A stretch of DNA of 64,000 nt from an uncultured Eubacteriales bacterium (GCA_900546845.1 UREK01000006.1:1-64000), one strand, 5' to 3'; positions 34,613 through 43,465 are shown, counted from the first letter of the stretch. The notes: generated by a model not told the origin, from the sequence alone. Made by a program: numbers and translations.

Positions 34613-36949
34613 ATGGAAAACAGATTGATCGAAGCGCTCCGCCGCGAAGGGAAGCCCCTTGCGCCGGAAACGCTTCTGGAGGAATTTGAAGCGGATGAAC
34701 GCGACGCGGCCGCTGCGGCCGTGGAGCGCCTGCTTTCGGAAAGCCGGCTGATCTTGACGCGTAAGCGCAAGCTCGCGCTGCCGGAGCAGACGGGGCTCAT
34801 TTATGGGCGCATCCAGGGCAATGCCAGAGGATACGGCTTCTTTATCCCGGAGGATGGGAGCCCGGACATGTTCGTACCCGCAGACGCGATGCACGGCGCG
34901 ATGCATGGCGACAAAGTATGGGTTCGGCCGACGGAGACGGTCAGCCGCAACGGGAGCGCGGAGGCGGAGGTGATGCTTATCGCCATGCGCGCGCAGGCGA
35001 ACATCGTCGGCACGTTCGAGCAGAGCCGGAGCGCGCCGGGCGGCTATGTGATCCCGGACGATACGCGGCTTTACATGGACGTGCTTGTATATGAGGCGGC
35101 AACCTCCGGCGCGAAGCATGGCGACAAGGTGGTGGCGAAGATCACGCAGTATCCGGACGGCCGCCGCCCCCTGATGGGTGAGGTGACCGAGGTGCTCGGC
35201 GGCAAGGACGAAGCCGGAACGGACATCCTTTCCGTCATCCGCCGCTTGGAGCTGCCGGAGGCGTTCACAAAAGCCTCGATGCGGCAGGCCCGCGGCTTGA
35301 ACAAGCCGGTCGATCCGGACGCGATTGCGCGGCGCGAGGATTTGCGGAGCCAGAGCATCATCACGATCGACGGCGCGGACGCGAAGGATCTGGACGATGC
35401 GGTGTCGCTCGTGAAGCTCAAGGACGGTTGGCTGCTCGGCGTACACATCGCGGACGTGAGCCATTATGTGCAGCCCGGCACGGCGCTTGATGCGGACGCG
35501 TATAAGCGCGGCACGAGCGTGTACTTCCCGGACCGTGTCCTGCCGATGTTCCCGGTGGATGTGAGCAACGGCGTATGCTCGCTGAACGAAGGCACGGAGA
35601 AGCTGACGCTCTCCTGCTTCATGGAGATTGGGAAGAACGGAAAAGTCCTGGCGCACCGCTTTTCGGAAACCGTTATCAAGACGGCGCACCGCATGACTTA
35701 CGACGATGTGAACGCGATCTTCGACGGGGACGCGGCGCTGCGCGAGAAATATGCGGATGTCGTCCCCATGCTGGAGGAGATGCGCGCGCTGATGGAGCTG
35801 CTCAACGCCCAGCGCGTGAAGCGCGGCAGCATTGATTTCGATTTGGACGAGGCGAAGATCACCCTTAACAAGGCCGGGAAGCCGACGGAGGTGTCGGTTG
35901 CGGCTCGCGGGATCTCCAACCGCATGATCGAGGAGTTTATGCTTATCGCCAACGAGACCGTCGCGCAGCATGCGTTTGACATGGGGCTGCCGCTCGTCTA
36001 CCGCGTGCATGAAACGCCGGATCAGACGAAGCTTGCGGATCTCAACGCCTTTTTGAACACGATGGGATATGGCGTCAAGAGCATCGGCAACATCAAGCCG
36101 CAGACGTTCCAGAAAATCCTCCAAAAAGCCAAGGGCACCAAGGAGGAGGCAGTGATCAGCCGCGTGGTGCTGCGTTCCATGAAAAAGGCGCGCTACGCGC
36201 CGGAATGCCTGGGCCACTTCGGGCTTGCCGCGCCGTGTTATTGCCACTTTACATCGCCTATCCGCCGCTATCCGGATCTGATGGTGCACCGCATGCTGCG
36301 CGAGATCCTGCGCGGCGAGATGACCAAGGAACGCATCGCGCAATATGCAGAGACGCTCCCAGAGATCGCGCGCCACTGTTCGGAGCGCGAGGTTGCAGCT
36401 GTTGAGGCCGAACGCGCGGCGGACGATCTGAAGAAGTGCGAATACATGCAGTCGCGCATCGGCACGGTAGAAACGGGGATCATTTCAGGGGTTGCGCAAT
36501 ATGGTTTTTTTGTGCAGCTGAGCAACACGGTTGAGGGCATGGTGCGCGTGACCTCTATCGCGGGGGATTTTTATGTTTGCGATGCGAAAAATTACCGCAT
36601 GGTAGGCAGAAATTCAAAGCGCGTGTTCCGGCTCGGCGACCCTGTGCGCGTGCGTGTTGTGGGCGTAGACCTGGAAAACAGCAACGTGGATTTTGAGCTT
36701 GTCCCGAGCGCAAACGGCGGCGCACCCAAGCCGAAGAACGGGGAGGAGAAGCAGAAGGCGGCGCAGGGCAAGCAAAAGCAGGCGTCCGGAAAAGCGAAGC
36801 CTGCGGACGAAAAGCCCGAAACGCAGGAAAACGCGCAGAAAACGGCGGAGGAAAAGCTGAAAGCAGCGGAGAGCGCCAAGCAGCCTTCCAAACGGCGCAG
36901 GCGCGCGAAGAACACGGCGCCCAAAGTTGCAAAGGATGCGGGGAAATAG
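34613..36949 (+). CDS. rnr: Ribonuclease R
   Basis: This 778-residue 3'-5' exonuclease has an N-terminal winged helix, cold-shock domains (GRIQGNARGYGFFIPED), an RNB catalytic domain with DGADAKDLDDAVSL (about 253-266) and an S1 domain near 620-700. The last 80 residues are a low-complexity Lys/Gln/Ala/Glu tail ending in KRRRRAK. RNase R degrades structured RNA and tmRNA-rescued messages, matching the smpB and ssrA neighbours. Confidence 0.95.
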   Translation: MENRLIEALRREGKPLAPETLLEEFEADERDAAAAAVERLLSESRLILTRKRKLALPEQTGLIYGRIQGNARGYGFFIPEDGSPDMFVPADAMHGAMHGDKVWVRPTETVSRNGSAEAEVMLIAMRAQANIVGTFEQSRSAPGGYVIPDDTRLYMDVLVYEAATSGAKHGDKVVAKITQYPDGRRPLMGEVTEVLGGKDEAGTDILSVIRRLELPEAFTKASMRQARGLNKPVDPDAIARREDLRSQSIITIDGADAKDLDDAVSLVKLKDGWLLGVHIADVSHYVQPGTALDADAYKRGTSVYFPDRVLPMFPVDVSNGVCSLNEGTEKLTLSCFMEIGKNGKVLAHRFSETVIKTAHRMTYDDVNAIFDGDAALREKYADVVPMLEEMRALMELLNAQRVKRGSIDFDLDEAKITLNKAGKPTEVSVAARGISNRMIEEFMLIANETVAQHAFDMGLPLVYRVHETPDQTKLADLNAFLNTMGYGVKSIGNIKPQTFQKILQKAKGTKEEAVISRVVLRSMKKARYAPECLGHFGLAAPCYCHFTSPIRRYPDLMVHRMLREILRGEMTKERIAQYAETLPEIARHCSEREVAAVEAERAADDLKKCEYMQSRIGTVETGIISGVAQYGFFVQLSNTVEGMVRVTSIAGDFYVCDAKNYRMVGRNSKRVFRLGDPVRVRVVGVDLENSNVDFELVPSANGGAPKPKNGEEKQKAAQGKQKQASGKAKPADEKPETQENAQKTAEEKLKAAESAKQPSKRRRRAKNTAPKVAKDAGK

Positions 36950-36979
36950 TATAATGGAGCCGGAAAGGGGGTGAACGCA

Positions 36980-37444
36980 TTGCCGGTTAAGAAGGGCGTG
37001 CGGCAGATTGCGGAAAACCGCAAGGCACGGCATGAGTACTTCATTGAGGACACATATGAATGCGGCTTGGCGCTTGTGGGCACTGAGGTGAAGAGCATCC
37101 GGGCGGGCAAGGTAAACCTGAAGGATTCCTATGCGCAGGTGAAGAACGGCGAGGCGTTCCTCATCGGCATGCATGTGAGCCCTTATGAGCAGGGCAACAT
37201 CTTCAATGCCGATCCGTTCCGGCAGCGGAAGCTGCTTTTGCATAAGCAGGAGATCCGCAAGCTGCAGGCGCTCGCCCAGGCGGATGGCTACAGCCTCATC
37301 CCTCTGCGGCTTTACCTGCGCGACGGCCTCGTGAAGCTGGAGCTTGCCGTTGCCAAAGGCAAAAAACTTTACGACAAGCGGCACAGCATCGCGGAGCGCG
37401 ATGCCAAGCGGGACATCGAGCGCCGCATGAAGAATGCGGATTGA
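36980..37444 (+). CDS. smpB: SsrA-binding protein SmpB
   Basis: This 154-residue protein binds tmRNA and carries it to stalled ribosomes. The core IAENRKARHEYFIEDTYECG and GTEVKSIRAGKVNLKDSYAQ is intact, with the basic C-terminal tail (KGKKLYDKR). TTG at 36980 is preferred because AGGGGGTG is about seven bases upstream; the GTG at 36971 lies inside that site. ssrA follows. Confidence 0.95.
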   Translation: MPVKKGVRQIAENRKARHEYFIEDTYECGLALVGTEVKSIRAGKVNLKDSYAQVKNGEAFLIGMHVSPYEQGNIFNADPFRQRKLLLHKQEIRKLQALAQADGYSLIPLRLYLRDGLVKLELAVAKGKKLYDKRHSIAERDAKRDIERRMKNAD

Positions 37445-37469
37445 GGTTTTTCTCGCGCCGTGTTATAAT
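37441..37469 (+). promoter_or_regulatory. ssrA promoter
   Basis: TTGAGG (37441-37446), 17-base spacer, TATAAT (37464-37469), beginning within the smpB stop codon. Confidence 0.6.
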
Positions 37470-37500
37470 TATTTAGGCAAGATGCACTCTGGTGCATCCC

Positions 37501-37529
37501 AAAGCGCCGCAGGGGTACGGCGGCGCTTT
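37501..37529 (+). other. Hairpin in the pre-tmRNA leader
   Basis: AAAGCGCCGC (37501-37510) pairs with GCGGCGCTTT (37520-37529), ending four bases before mature tmRNA. A smaller hairpin GATGCAC/GTGCATC lies at about 37480-37497. They may mark processing or form a terminator of smpB. Confidence 0.45.
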
Positions 37530-37533
37530 CAAA

Positions 37534-37885
37534 GGGGCCGTAAATGGTTTCGACGGGGATCGCTGAAGCCGGATAAGCGAGCCGAAGCCCCGCGCTTCGT
37601 TAAAAGCGGGAATTAAAAAACAACTGACGAATCTAATTTCGTACCCGTCGCTGCTTAAGCAGTGACCGTCCGTCCCCGGTTGCCCACAACCGGGATCACG
37701 GGCGTCATCAATGTGGGGAACCAGCCTGCGTAAGCTTTGCCGCAGGTGGGATTTTATGAAGCTACCGAAGTCCTGACCCTGCCGCTGGGGGCTGGACGGA
37801 GGGAATTCTAAAACATCGGCTACGCTCGTAGAAGGTCTTGTGGACGGATTTTCGGACAGGAGTTCAACTCTCCTCGGCTCCACCA
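37534..37885 (+). ncRNA. ssrA: tmRNA (transfer-messenger RNA)
   Basis: The 5' end GGGGCCGTAAATGGTTTCGA pairs through GGGGCCG with CGGCTCC at 37875-37881, and the 3' end is ACCA at 37882-37885. The T-arm is GGAGTTCAACTCTCC. The tag frame is read as GAC at 37626 through TAA at 37656-37658, giving (A)DESNFVPVAA, so the degradation tag ends VAA and not the usual LAA. It works with SmpB. The length, 352 bases, is normal. The 3' end is a frequent integration site, and a low-GC island follows. Confidence 0.95.
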
Positions 37886-37888
37886 GAA

Positions 37889-37929
37889 AAATCGACAAAC
37901 TTCGACAATGAGTTTGTCGATTTCCTTTT
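37889..37929 (+). terminator. ssrA terminator
   Basis: AAATCGACAAAC (37889-37900) pairs with GTTTGTCGATTT (37912-37923), then CCTTTT. Confidence 0.8.
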
Positions 37930-38012
37930 GGCGTTTACTTTCTCCCGGCAGTGTGGTATATTTTGTGGCAAGAAAGCGATAGATCATGGATTTGGGAGGA
38001 ACATGAGGGAGC

Positions 38013-38432
38013 ATGGATTTACAGAAAATTGAAAACTTTATCGACACGCAAAAGGTAAGTTTTATATGTTCGATCGATGATGAAAACTTTCCGAATGTAA
38101 AAGCAATGCTAAAATTCAGGAAAAGGAAAGGACTGAAAGAATTCTATTTTTCCACAAACACTTCATCTATGAGAGTAAGCCAATATCGAAAGAACCCCAA
38201 TGCCAGTATATATTTTTACCACAAAGGGCTGATCAAGTATGTCGGGATCATGCTTAAAGGGAAAATGGAAGTATTGACAGGCCAAGAAATCAAAAATGCC
38301 ATTTGGAAAAAGGGTGATACTATGTTTTATAAAAAGGGTGTTACAGACCCAGATTATTGTGTTTTAAAATTTACTGCCATAAGTGGCAGATATTATTGTG
38401 ATTTAAAAACAGAAGATTTTGAAGTGGGATAA
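38013..38432 (+). CDS. Pyridoxamine 5'-phosphate oxidase-like protein
   Basis: This 139-residue FMN-binding split-barrel protein contains SFICSIDDENFPNVKAMLKF and YFSTNTSSMRVSQYRKNPNA, typical of the general-stress/PNPOx-like group. It may bind FMN or F420-like cofactors; a true pyridoxine role is unlikely. Base composition is much lower in GC than the flanking chromosome, suggesting transfer. Ribosome site placement is poor (GGGAG directly next to the ATG, or GGGAGG 13 bases away). Confidence 0.85.
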   Translation: MDLQKIENFIDTQKVSFICSIDDENFPNVKAMLKFRKRKGLKEFYFSTNTSSMRVSQYRKNPNASIYFYHKGLIKYVGIMLKGKMEVLTGQEIKNAIWKKGDTMFYKKGVTDPDYCVLKFTAISGRYYCDLKTEDFEVG

Positions 38433-38542
38433 TCTATAGCTTTCGGTTGCAATGAAGATGGGCGAATCCATTGCAGCACAAAGGTTCTCAGCGAAAAAGT
38501 CTTTTTATAATATGGAACCAGCTCAGGCATTCCTTCGCTGTT

Positions 38543-38582
38543 GGCCGCGATCCGCTGCGCTGGGTTCGCGGCCGATTTTTTT
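38543..38582 (+). terminator. Strong intrinsic terminator
   Basis: GGCCGCGA (38543-38550) pairs with TCGCGGCC (38566-38573), then GATTTTTTT. Its high GC contrasts with the surrounding island. Confidence 0.75.
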
Positions 38583-38628
38583 GGAGGGCAGATTTGATGG
38601 CAGCATCTTTTTTGTCAACGAAAGCCAT

Positions 38629-38671
38629 AAATCGACAGGTTTCGACAAGAAGCCTGTCAATTTCATTTTTT
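38629..38671 (+). terminator. Second copy of an ssrA-like terminator
   Basis: AAATCGACAGG...CCTGTCAATTTC then ATTTTTT. It has the same layout and much of the same sequence as the ssrA terminator at 37889-37929. Confidence 0.65.
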
Positions 38672-38831
38672 GAACGACCTTATCCAATATGAACAAGTTT
38701 GTGGGACTCAGCAGATTGAGCAGGGCTGTTTTATGTCTCGAACCATTCCAATACAGGTTAAAGTACAAATGAAAACTACTTGTAATCCAAACAACTTCGT
38801 CTTGTCTTGTATGAAGCCATAGAAATAAAAA

Positions 38832-38859
38832 TTGAAATCGCTCAAAAATGTAGTACAAT
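38832..38859 (+). promoter_or_regulatory. Promoter of the acetyltransferase
   Basis: TTGAAA (38832-38837), 16-base spacer, TACAAT (38854-38859), 44 bases before the predicted ATT start. Confidence 0.5.
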
Positions 38860-38902
38860 ATTTTATAAGACTCAGACATAGATAACGGGAGGGGGAGTTA
38901 GC

Positions 38903-39451
38903 ATTAAGATTTTAGAAACCGAAAGATTATTATTAACGCAATGGAGTATTGGAGATATTGATGACTTTTATGAACTTATGCACACCCCTTCCTGTATTAT
39001 CGGAGGATGGAAACCGTCATCATGCAAAAAAGAATCATTAGATATCCTAAAATCATATATTGAAGTTGGGGACAGAATAGCTGTTGTTTTAAAAGAATGC
39101 AAAAAAGCTATCGGTTTTATCAGGGTATATCCGGATACGAACAGAGGCAAATATTATGCAAAAATGATAAATTATCTCCTGAATGAAAACTATTGGAATA
39201 ACGGCTATATGACGGAAGCTGTCAAATGTGTTGTGAGCTATGCATTCGAAGAACTGAATGTTGATTTATTATCTGCTTTTACAACACCTCAAAACATTGG
39301 TTCAAAATTAGTTCTTGAGAAAAGCGGATTTACATATGAAGGAACAATCGAAAACGGTTATAAAAGATATGATGATGAAACATTCGATTCTGTTATCTAT
39401 TCAATATCAAAATCAGATTACTACAAAAAGGAAACACATAACACATATTGA
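38903..39451 (+). CDS. GNAT-family acetyltransferase with apparent ATT start
   Basis: This protein of about 182 residues is RimJ/RimL-like. The expected N-terminus (IKILETERLLLTQWSIGDID) is encoded only if translation starts at ATT 38903-38905. GGGAGGGGG lies eight bases upstream, and an in-frame TAG at 38879 closes the frame. The first ATG, at 38978, would remove the first 25 residues. Later motifs are YYAKMINYLLNENYWNNGYM, a GNAT acetyl-CoA site, and SAFTTPQNIGSKLVLEKSGF. The target amine is unknown. The gene is A/T-rich, like the rest of the island. Confidence 0.75.
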   Translation: MKILETERLLLTQWSIGDIDDFYELMHTPSCIIGGWKPSSCKKESLDILKSYIEVGDRIAVVLKECKKAIGFIRVYPDTNRGKYYAKMINYLLNENYWNNGYMTEAVKCVVSYAFEELNVDLLSAFTTPQNIGSKLVLEKSGFTYEGTIENGYKRYDDETFDSVIYSISKSDYYKKETHNTY

Positions 39452-39725
39452 AACCTGAACCCTATTAGTGGAGGCGGCACCGCGCGGGTGCAGGTTCAAG
39501 CCCACAGCCCAAAATCCATCGGCATCTTTTTCATCCCCGGTAGACAGAAACAAGCTCAACGCAAAGCGTTGGGCTTGTTTCAACGCTTTGCTCTGCGATT
39601 TGAGCATGTTTTCTGATGTTTGATTCGTTCTGCAATAAATAGATCAAATCTAAGATTTTCCACAAACTTGCCTGCCAAGTATCTATGCTATTTAGGACAG
39701 GATGCTGCATGTTGCCAGAGCAGCA
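39452..39725. other. Gap between convergent genes
   Basis: It holds one strong hairpin (39548-39580) and a GC-rich patch at about 39465-39510 with GGTTCAAGCC that recalls a tRNA T-loop but has no stable T-stem. No gene is supported. Confidence 0.45.
39548..39580. terminator. Hairpin terminator between acetyltransferase and LysR gene
   Basis: Bases 39548-39562 pair with 39566-39580 around a three-base loop, with one T-G pair; AAACAAGC begins and GCTTGTTT ends it. Confidence 0.65.
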
Positions 39726-40673
39726 TTAGCCTACTTTCTGTGCATCAAAAAAAGTCTTAAATTGTGCCATCAGTGCAATCGATGCCGCCCTAAATATATT
39801 GATAAATGCTTTAGATGCCCCTGATAGATATAGCTTTTTATTATATGCGGCTACAATTTGCCTTGAAGCGTCAACATCGGATATTTTATAATACAGGCAG
39901 CCGCCGCTGCCAGTATTGAAAAGGCAGACAGTTTCTGGCACGATGCCTACGCCCATATTTGCCCCAACGAGGGCGTTTACCGTGTCGGATTGCTGGGTTT
40001 CAAATACGATTCGCGGTGTAAAGCCTGCCAGTGTAAACAACGCATCCGTGACCATCCTGGTACGTAATCCCTTAGAAAGTAGTATGAACCCATCGTTTTT
40101 AAAGTCAATAAGTCGCGCTTCTAAACGATTCGAATTCAGCTTATTTCTTACAGGGTGCTCCTTTGGAACGGCAAGGTACATGTTCTCAGTAATTAGTGGA
40201 ATATAATTCAACATATCGCTTTTCGTAAAAAACGGGAATATAGCCAAATCGACTTCGCCTCGTTCAACAGCCTCTTCGAGTGAAATCGTTGTATATTCAT
40301 ATAATGTAAGCTCAATACCGGGATATTGCTTATGAAACTCTCGATAGACATTGGGAAGGTAAAATCGGCTTATCAGCTTAGTTAAGCCTACCTTTAGCCG
40401 CCCAATTTTCATATTCTTGGAATCTTCTTGCCGTTGGAACAGCCGCTTTCGCATCATCAGGATAGCCTTCCCGTCCTCTATGAGTAACTGGCAAGCAGAA
40501 GTTGGATCAACCAGATTATGCTGTCGGTTAAACAACTTTGTACCCAATTCCTGTTCAAGGCGTATTACAGCTTGGCTTAGCGCGGGTTGCGTTATGTAGA
40601 GTTCCTGAGCAGCCCTTGAGAAGTTTCGCTGCTCGGCTAAAACAATAACGTATTCAAGATCTCTAAATTGCAT
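39726..40673 (-). CDS. LysR-family regulator of the peptide-use operon
   Basis: This 315-residue regulator has a helix-turn-helix (FSRAAQELYITQPALSQAVI, about 18-38) and a full effector domain. It is transcribed away from the TPR-opp operon and shares its promoter gap, so it is the likely regulator of peptide import. AAAAGGAG lies nine bases before the ATG. It is lower in GC than the chromosome, matching the operon it faces. Confidence 0.9.
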   Translation of the reverse strand: MQFRDLEYVIVLAEQRNFSRAAQELYITQPALSQAVIRLEQELGTKLFNRQHNLVDPTSACQLLIEDGKAILMMRKRLFQRQEDSKNMKIGRLKVGLTKLISRFYLPNVYREFHKQYPGIELTLYEYTTISLEEAVERGEVDLAIFPFFTKSDMLNYIPLITENMYLAVPKEHPVRNKLNSNRLEARLIDFKNDGFILLSKGLRTRMVTDALFTLAGFTPRIVFETQQSDTVNALVGANMGVGIVPETVCLFNTGSGGCLYYKISDVDASRQIVAAYNKKLYLSGASKAFINIFRAASIALMAQFKTFFDAQKVG

Positions 40674-40725
40674 GATATAGGACTCCTTTTTATTGAACTT
40701 ACTATAATTAAAGTCTATAAAAACT

Positions 40726-40753
40726 ATTATAACTTATAATTTGTGTTTTGCAA
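40726..40753 (-). promoter_or_regulatory. lysR promoter overlapping the operon promoter
   Basis: On the minus strand TTGCAA (40748-40753), 16-base spacer, TATAAT (40726-40731). It overlaps the plus-strand promoter at 40741-40769. Confidence 0.5.
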
Positions 40754-40769
40754 TAGGCACATGTATAAT
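40741..40769 (+). promoter_or_regulatory. Promoter of the TPR-opp-dipeptidase operon
   Basis: TTGTGT (40741-40746), 17-base spacer, TATAAT (40764-40769). The leader to 40862 is about 85 bases. LysR binding here could switch between the two promoters. Confidence 0.6.
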
Positions 40770-40861
40770 CAAAATATATTTAACGCGAGTTTTTAAGAAA
40801 CAGACTTGAGCAATCTCGAATCAGACAAAAGCTAAATGTATTTGAAGGCGAGGCGTGTTGG

Positions 40862-41671
40862 ATGCATAATAGATATTTTTCATATATAGAACAGGATTAT
40901 ACTGACCTGAAGCAGCGTACAGCGCAGATCAAATCTGCCCTTGAACAGAGTCCTAGGGATGCTGAATTATGGCTCAAATATGGCTTGCTCATGGTGGAAG
41001 CTGACGAAATAGACAAATCTATTGAGGCGTTTTCCCAGGGCCTATATTATGATCCTATGAATGCACAGCTTAGGCTGCAAAAAGGGCGCCGTTTTATAGC
41101 GAAGGGTCAATATTGGGCTTGTATATCGGATATTGCCCTTGCGGTTAAGGTTGATCCCGATATATGGGATAACTGGTATTATTTAAGCGTTGCACTGAAT
41201 CTGGCTGAGCAATATGATGAAGCTACAAAAACATTGGAGCGTTGCAGGGAACTTACCCTTGAAGAGGAACATCTGTTTCCCGTTATCGATTGGATGTTTG
41301 TGAACCTTGTAGAAGGAGGACACAAGGAAGAGGCTCATAAGCTGCTGAATGCGTTCGATTGCGAAATATCTTGTACGCAAATGGATTATTCTTACAAAAA
41401 ACGAGTAAAATTGTTTGCTGGAAAAATACCGCCGGAAGAGTTTTACAGTATCACGGATATAGAAGAAAATTGTCTTAAACGGCCTAACCGTGTGAAGCTC
41501 GAAAAAATAACGCAACTTTTTGGTCTGGCGTTCTATTATGCCTATATAAAGACAGACGACAATAAATGCGACGCGGCACTCAAGGAACTTATTGGCATTG
41601 ATATGTACCATCAAGGATTTGGCTATATAAAAGGAAAAAAACTTGCAAAAGAAAGAGGAATATTGATTTAG
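40862..41671 (+). CDS. TPR-repeat protein
   Basis: This 269-residue soluble helical protein has tandem TPR-like repeats: ALEQSPRDAELWLKYGLLMV; SIEAFSQGLYYDPMNAQLRL; WYYLSVALNLAEQYDEATKT. No enzyme domain or signal peptide is seen. It is the first gene of the peptide-use operon, so a scaffold or regulatory role for the importer or hydrolases is possible. The ribosome site is weak. No named family is recognised. Confidence 0.75.
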   Translation: MHNRYFSYIEQDYTDLKQRTAQIKSALEQSPRDAELWLKYGLLMVEADEIDKSIEAFSQGLYYDPMNAQLRLQKGRRFIAKGQYWACISDIALAVKVDPDIWDNWYYLSVALNLAEQYDEATKTLERCRELTLEEEHLFPVIDWMFVNLVEGGHKEEAHKLLNAFDCEISCTQMDYSYKKRVKLFAGKIPPEEFYSITDIEENCLKRPNRVKLEKITQLFGLAFYYAYIKTDDNKCDAALKELIGIDMYHQGFGYIKGKKLAKERGILI

Positions 41672-41728
41672 ACGCTGTTAAACAGAAGACGGCGTTTATG
41701 AATAAAAATATTAAGGAGGAAAATGAAA

Positions 41729-43378
41729 ATGAAGCGATTTTGGGGTTTGTTCCTCGCATTTGTGATGGTACTAGGCCTAGTCACTGGTTGCACCAATACT
41801 GGCAATATGAAACCTGGAACGGCGCAGCAAGATGGAACCGGGACTCAGGAGCCTGATGCTACCGCCGACAACCCTGGTACACAGAAGCCAGAGGCAAAGT
41901 ATAAAGATACTATCATATATGTCACCAATACTGACCAGAATGTACTTGACGGGCAGATGAACAATACCAATGAGACCATCCTCCGCACTGTCTATAATGG
42001 CCTTGTTAAGCTAGACCCAGAGACTGGAGAAATGATTCCCGACCTTGCAGAAAGTTATTCCGTGTCGGATGATGGTTGCGTATGGACTTTTAACCTCCGC
42101 AAGGACGTATATTTCCACAACGGGAAACAACTCACCTCTGCTGATGTAAAAGCCAGCTACGATCGCCTGTTGGATAAGGATAACCCTGTCCGTTACACCA
42201 GCACCATGGGTATCATTGCGTCATGTGATGTTATTGATGAATTTACCGTCGCTCTTTCTACTGCGGAACCCATGGCTGCCTTCATCCCAAATTTGCTCCA
42301 TAGGGCTAACCTTATTTTGGACAAGGACTATATCGAAAAGTATGGTACCGAGCTCGGCCTTACAACCGAATCCGTCAACGGCACTGGCCCATACAAGCTC
42401 GTTTCGTGGTCCCAAGGTGAAGAGATGGTATTTGAGGCTAACGAAAAATATTACGCCGGTGCGCCTTTAACCAAGAACCTTATCGTTCAGGTTATAGACA
42501 ACGCAACCTCTCGTGCTATTGCGCTTGAAACTGGTGAATGCGACATTGCGGATACGATTGCAGCCGAGGACATCACCCGCTTCGAAAACTCAGATGATGT
42601 AAAAATACTTGGCTTCAACTATATTGGCACGCATGTGTACCAATTCAACTGCACTACTGAGCATATGTCAGATGTGCGTCTGCGCCAGGCTGTGGTTTAT
42701 GCAGTCAATACTGAGGAAATTGTCAACGTCCTTTATGCTAGTAAGGGCGAAACCGTATGTACTGCTCCTTTGAGCCCAGGTGTCTGGGGGTATGCTGACA
42801 TGGGCGAGATCCCATACAATCCCGATAAAGCTAAGCAGCTGATGACTGAGGCAGGTTATCCTGACGGCTTTGACATCACCATCTGTGTTCGTACCAGCTA
42901 TGATAAAGCACAAGAAAGTGCGGAGATGATGGTTCAACAACTTGCTAAGGTAAACATCAATGCAAAGATTGAGATAGTTGAATCTGCCGTATGGAGCGAA
43001 GCTTGCACTTCTACGTACCCAGGTGAGAAGATGAGCTGGGATCTGTTCCTTACCGGCCAGGCACCTGCAACCTGCGATGCGGATGGTATGCGCCGCTATT
43101 ATACCACAGAAACTGCCGGCACAAATGCTAATAATTACGGGTGGTATTCTAACGAACGTGTGGATGAGCTGCTTGCCGCTGGTGCTAAGGAGATGGATGA
43201 AACAAAAAGGAAAGAAATTTACGAAGAAATTATGCACATAATCTGGACTGAAGATCCCGCAGGTATCTGGATCAATAATCGATTGGCATTCTTTGGCACA
43301 ACCGATTCGGTATCCGGTTTCCAGGTAGATGTACGCAAAGCACCGGATTTTTCCAAAGTACTTATCGTCGCTGACTGA
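41729..43378 (+). CDS. Peptide ABC transporter substrate-binding lipoprotein (family 5)
   Basis: This 549-residue lipoprotein has a signal ending LGLVTGC, then a Thr/Gly/Asn-rich linker and the SBP_bac_5 fold (TILRTVYNGLVKLDPETGEM; PDLAESYSVSDDGCVWTFNL; YFHNGKQLTSADVKASYDRL). It captures peptides outside the cell for the two permeases downstream. The second ATG (41729) is nine bases after GGAGG and is preferred to 41723. A stem-loop separates it from the permease gene. Confidence 0.92.
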   Translation: MKRFWGLFLAFVMVLGLVTGCTNTGNMKPGTAQQDGTGTQEPDATADNPGTQKPEAKYKDTIIYVTNTDQNVLDGQMNNTNETILRTVYNGLVKLDPETGEMIPDLAESYSVSDDGCVWTFNLRKDVYFHNGKQLTSADVKASYDRLLDKDNPVRYTSTMGIIASCDVIDEFTVALSTAEPMAAFIPNLLHRANLILDKDYIEKYGTELGLTTESVNGTGPYKLVSWSQGEEMVFEANEKYYAGAPLTKNLIVQVIDNATSRAIALETGECDIADTIAAEDITRFENSDDVKILGFNYIGTHVYQFNCTTEHMSDVRLRQAVVYAVNTEEIVNVLYASKGETVCTAPLSPGVWGYADMGEIPYNPDKAKQLMTEAGYPDGFDITICVRTSYDKAQESAEMMVQQLAKVNINAKIEIVESAVWSEACTSTYPGEKMSWDLFLTGQAPATCDADGMRRYYTTETAGTNANNYGWYSNERVDELLAAGAKEMDETKRKEIYEEIMHIIWTEDPAGIWINNRLAFFGTTDSVSGFQVDVRKAPDFSKVLIVAD

Positions 43379-43396
43379 CCTTCCCATATCAGTGGT

Positions 43397-43429
43397 GCCT
43401 GCCTCACATTTGATGTTTGTGGGGCAGGC
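43397..43429 (+). other. Stem-loop between binding protein and permease genes
   Basis: A 12-bp stem pairs 43397-43408 with 43418-43429, with GCCTGCC and GGCAGGC at its base. There is no T-run, so it may stabilise the upstream mRNA and give more binding protein than permease. Confidence 0.55.
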
Positions 43430-43465
43430 CCATGGATATTCCACTTTAGCAGGTAGGAGTTTAAA

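Larger units (their letters stand above)
38433..38902. other. Non-coding stretch in the island
   Basis: It contains no supported gene; it holds two terminators (38543-38582, 38629-38671) and the promoter of the acetyltransferase. Short open frames here lack ribosome sites. Confidence 0.55.

Noticed and set aside
34259..36376. A 705-codon minus-strand frame opposite secG and rnr
   Set aside because: RNase R and SecG are clear on the plus strand; this frame is a shadow.
39465..39510. Possible tRNA 3' end (GGTTCAAGCC)
   Set aside because: The bases around the loop do not form a T-stem and no acceptor or anticodon arm can be found.
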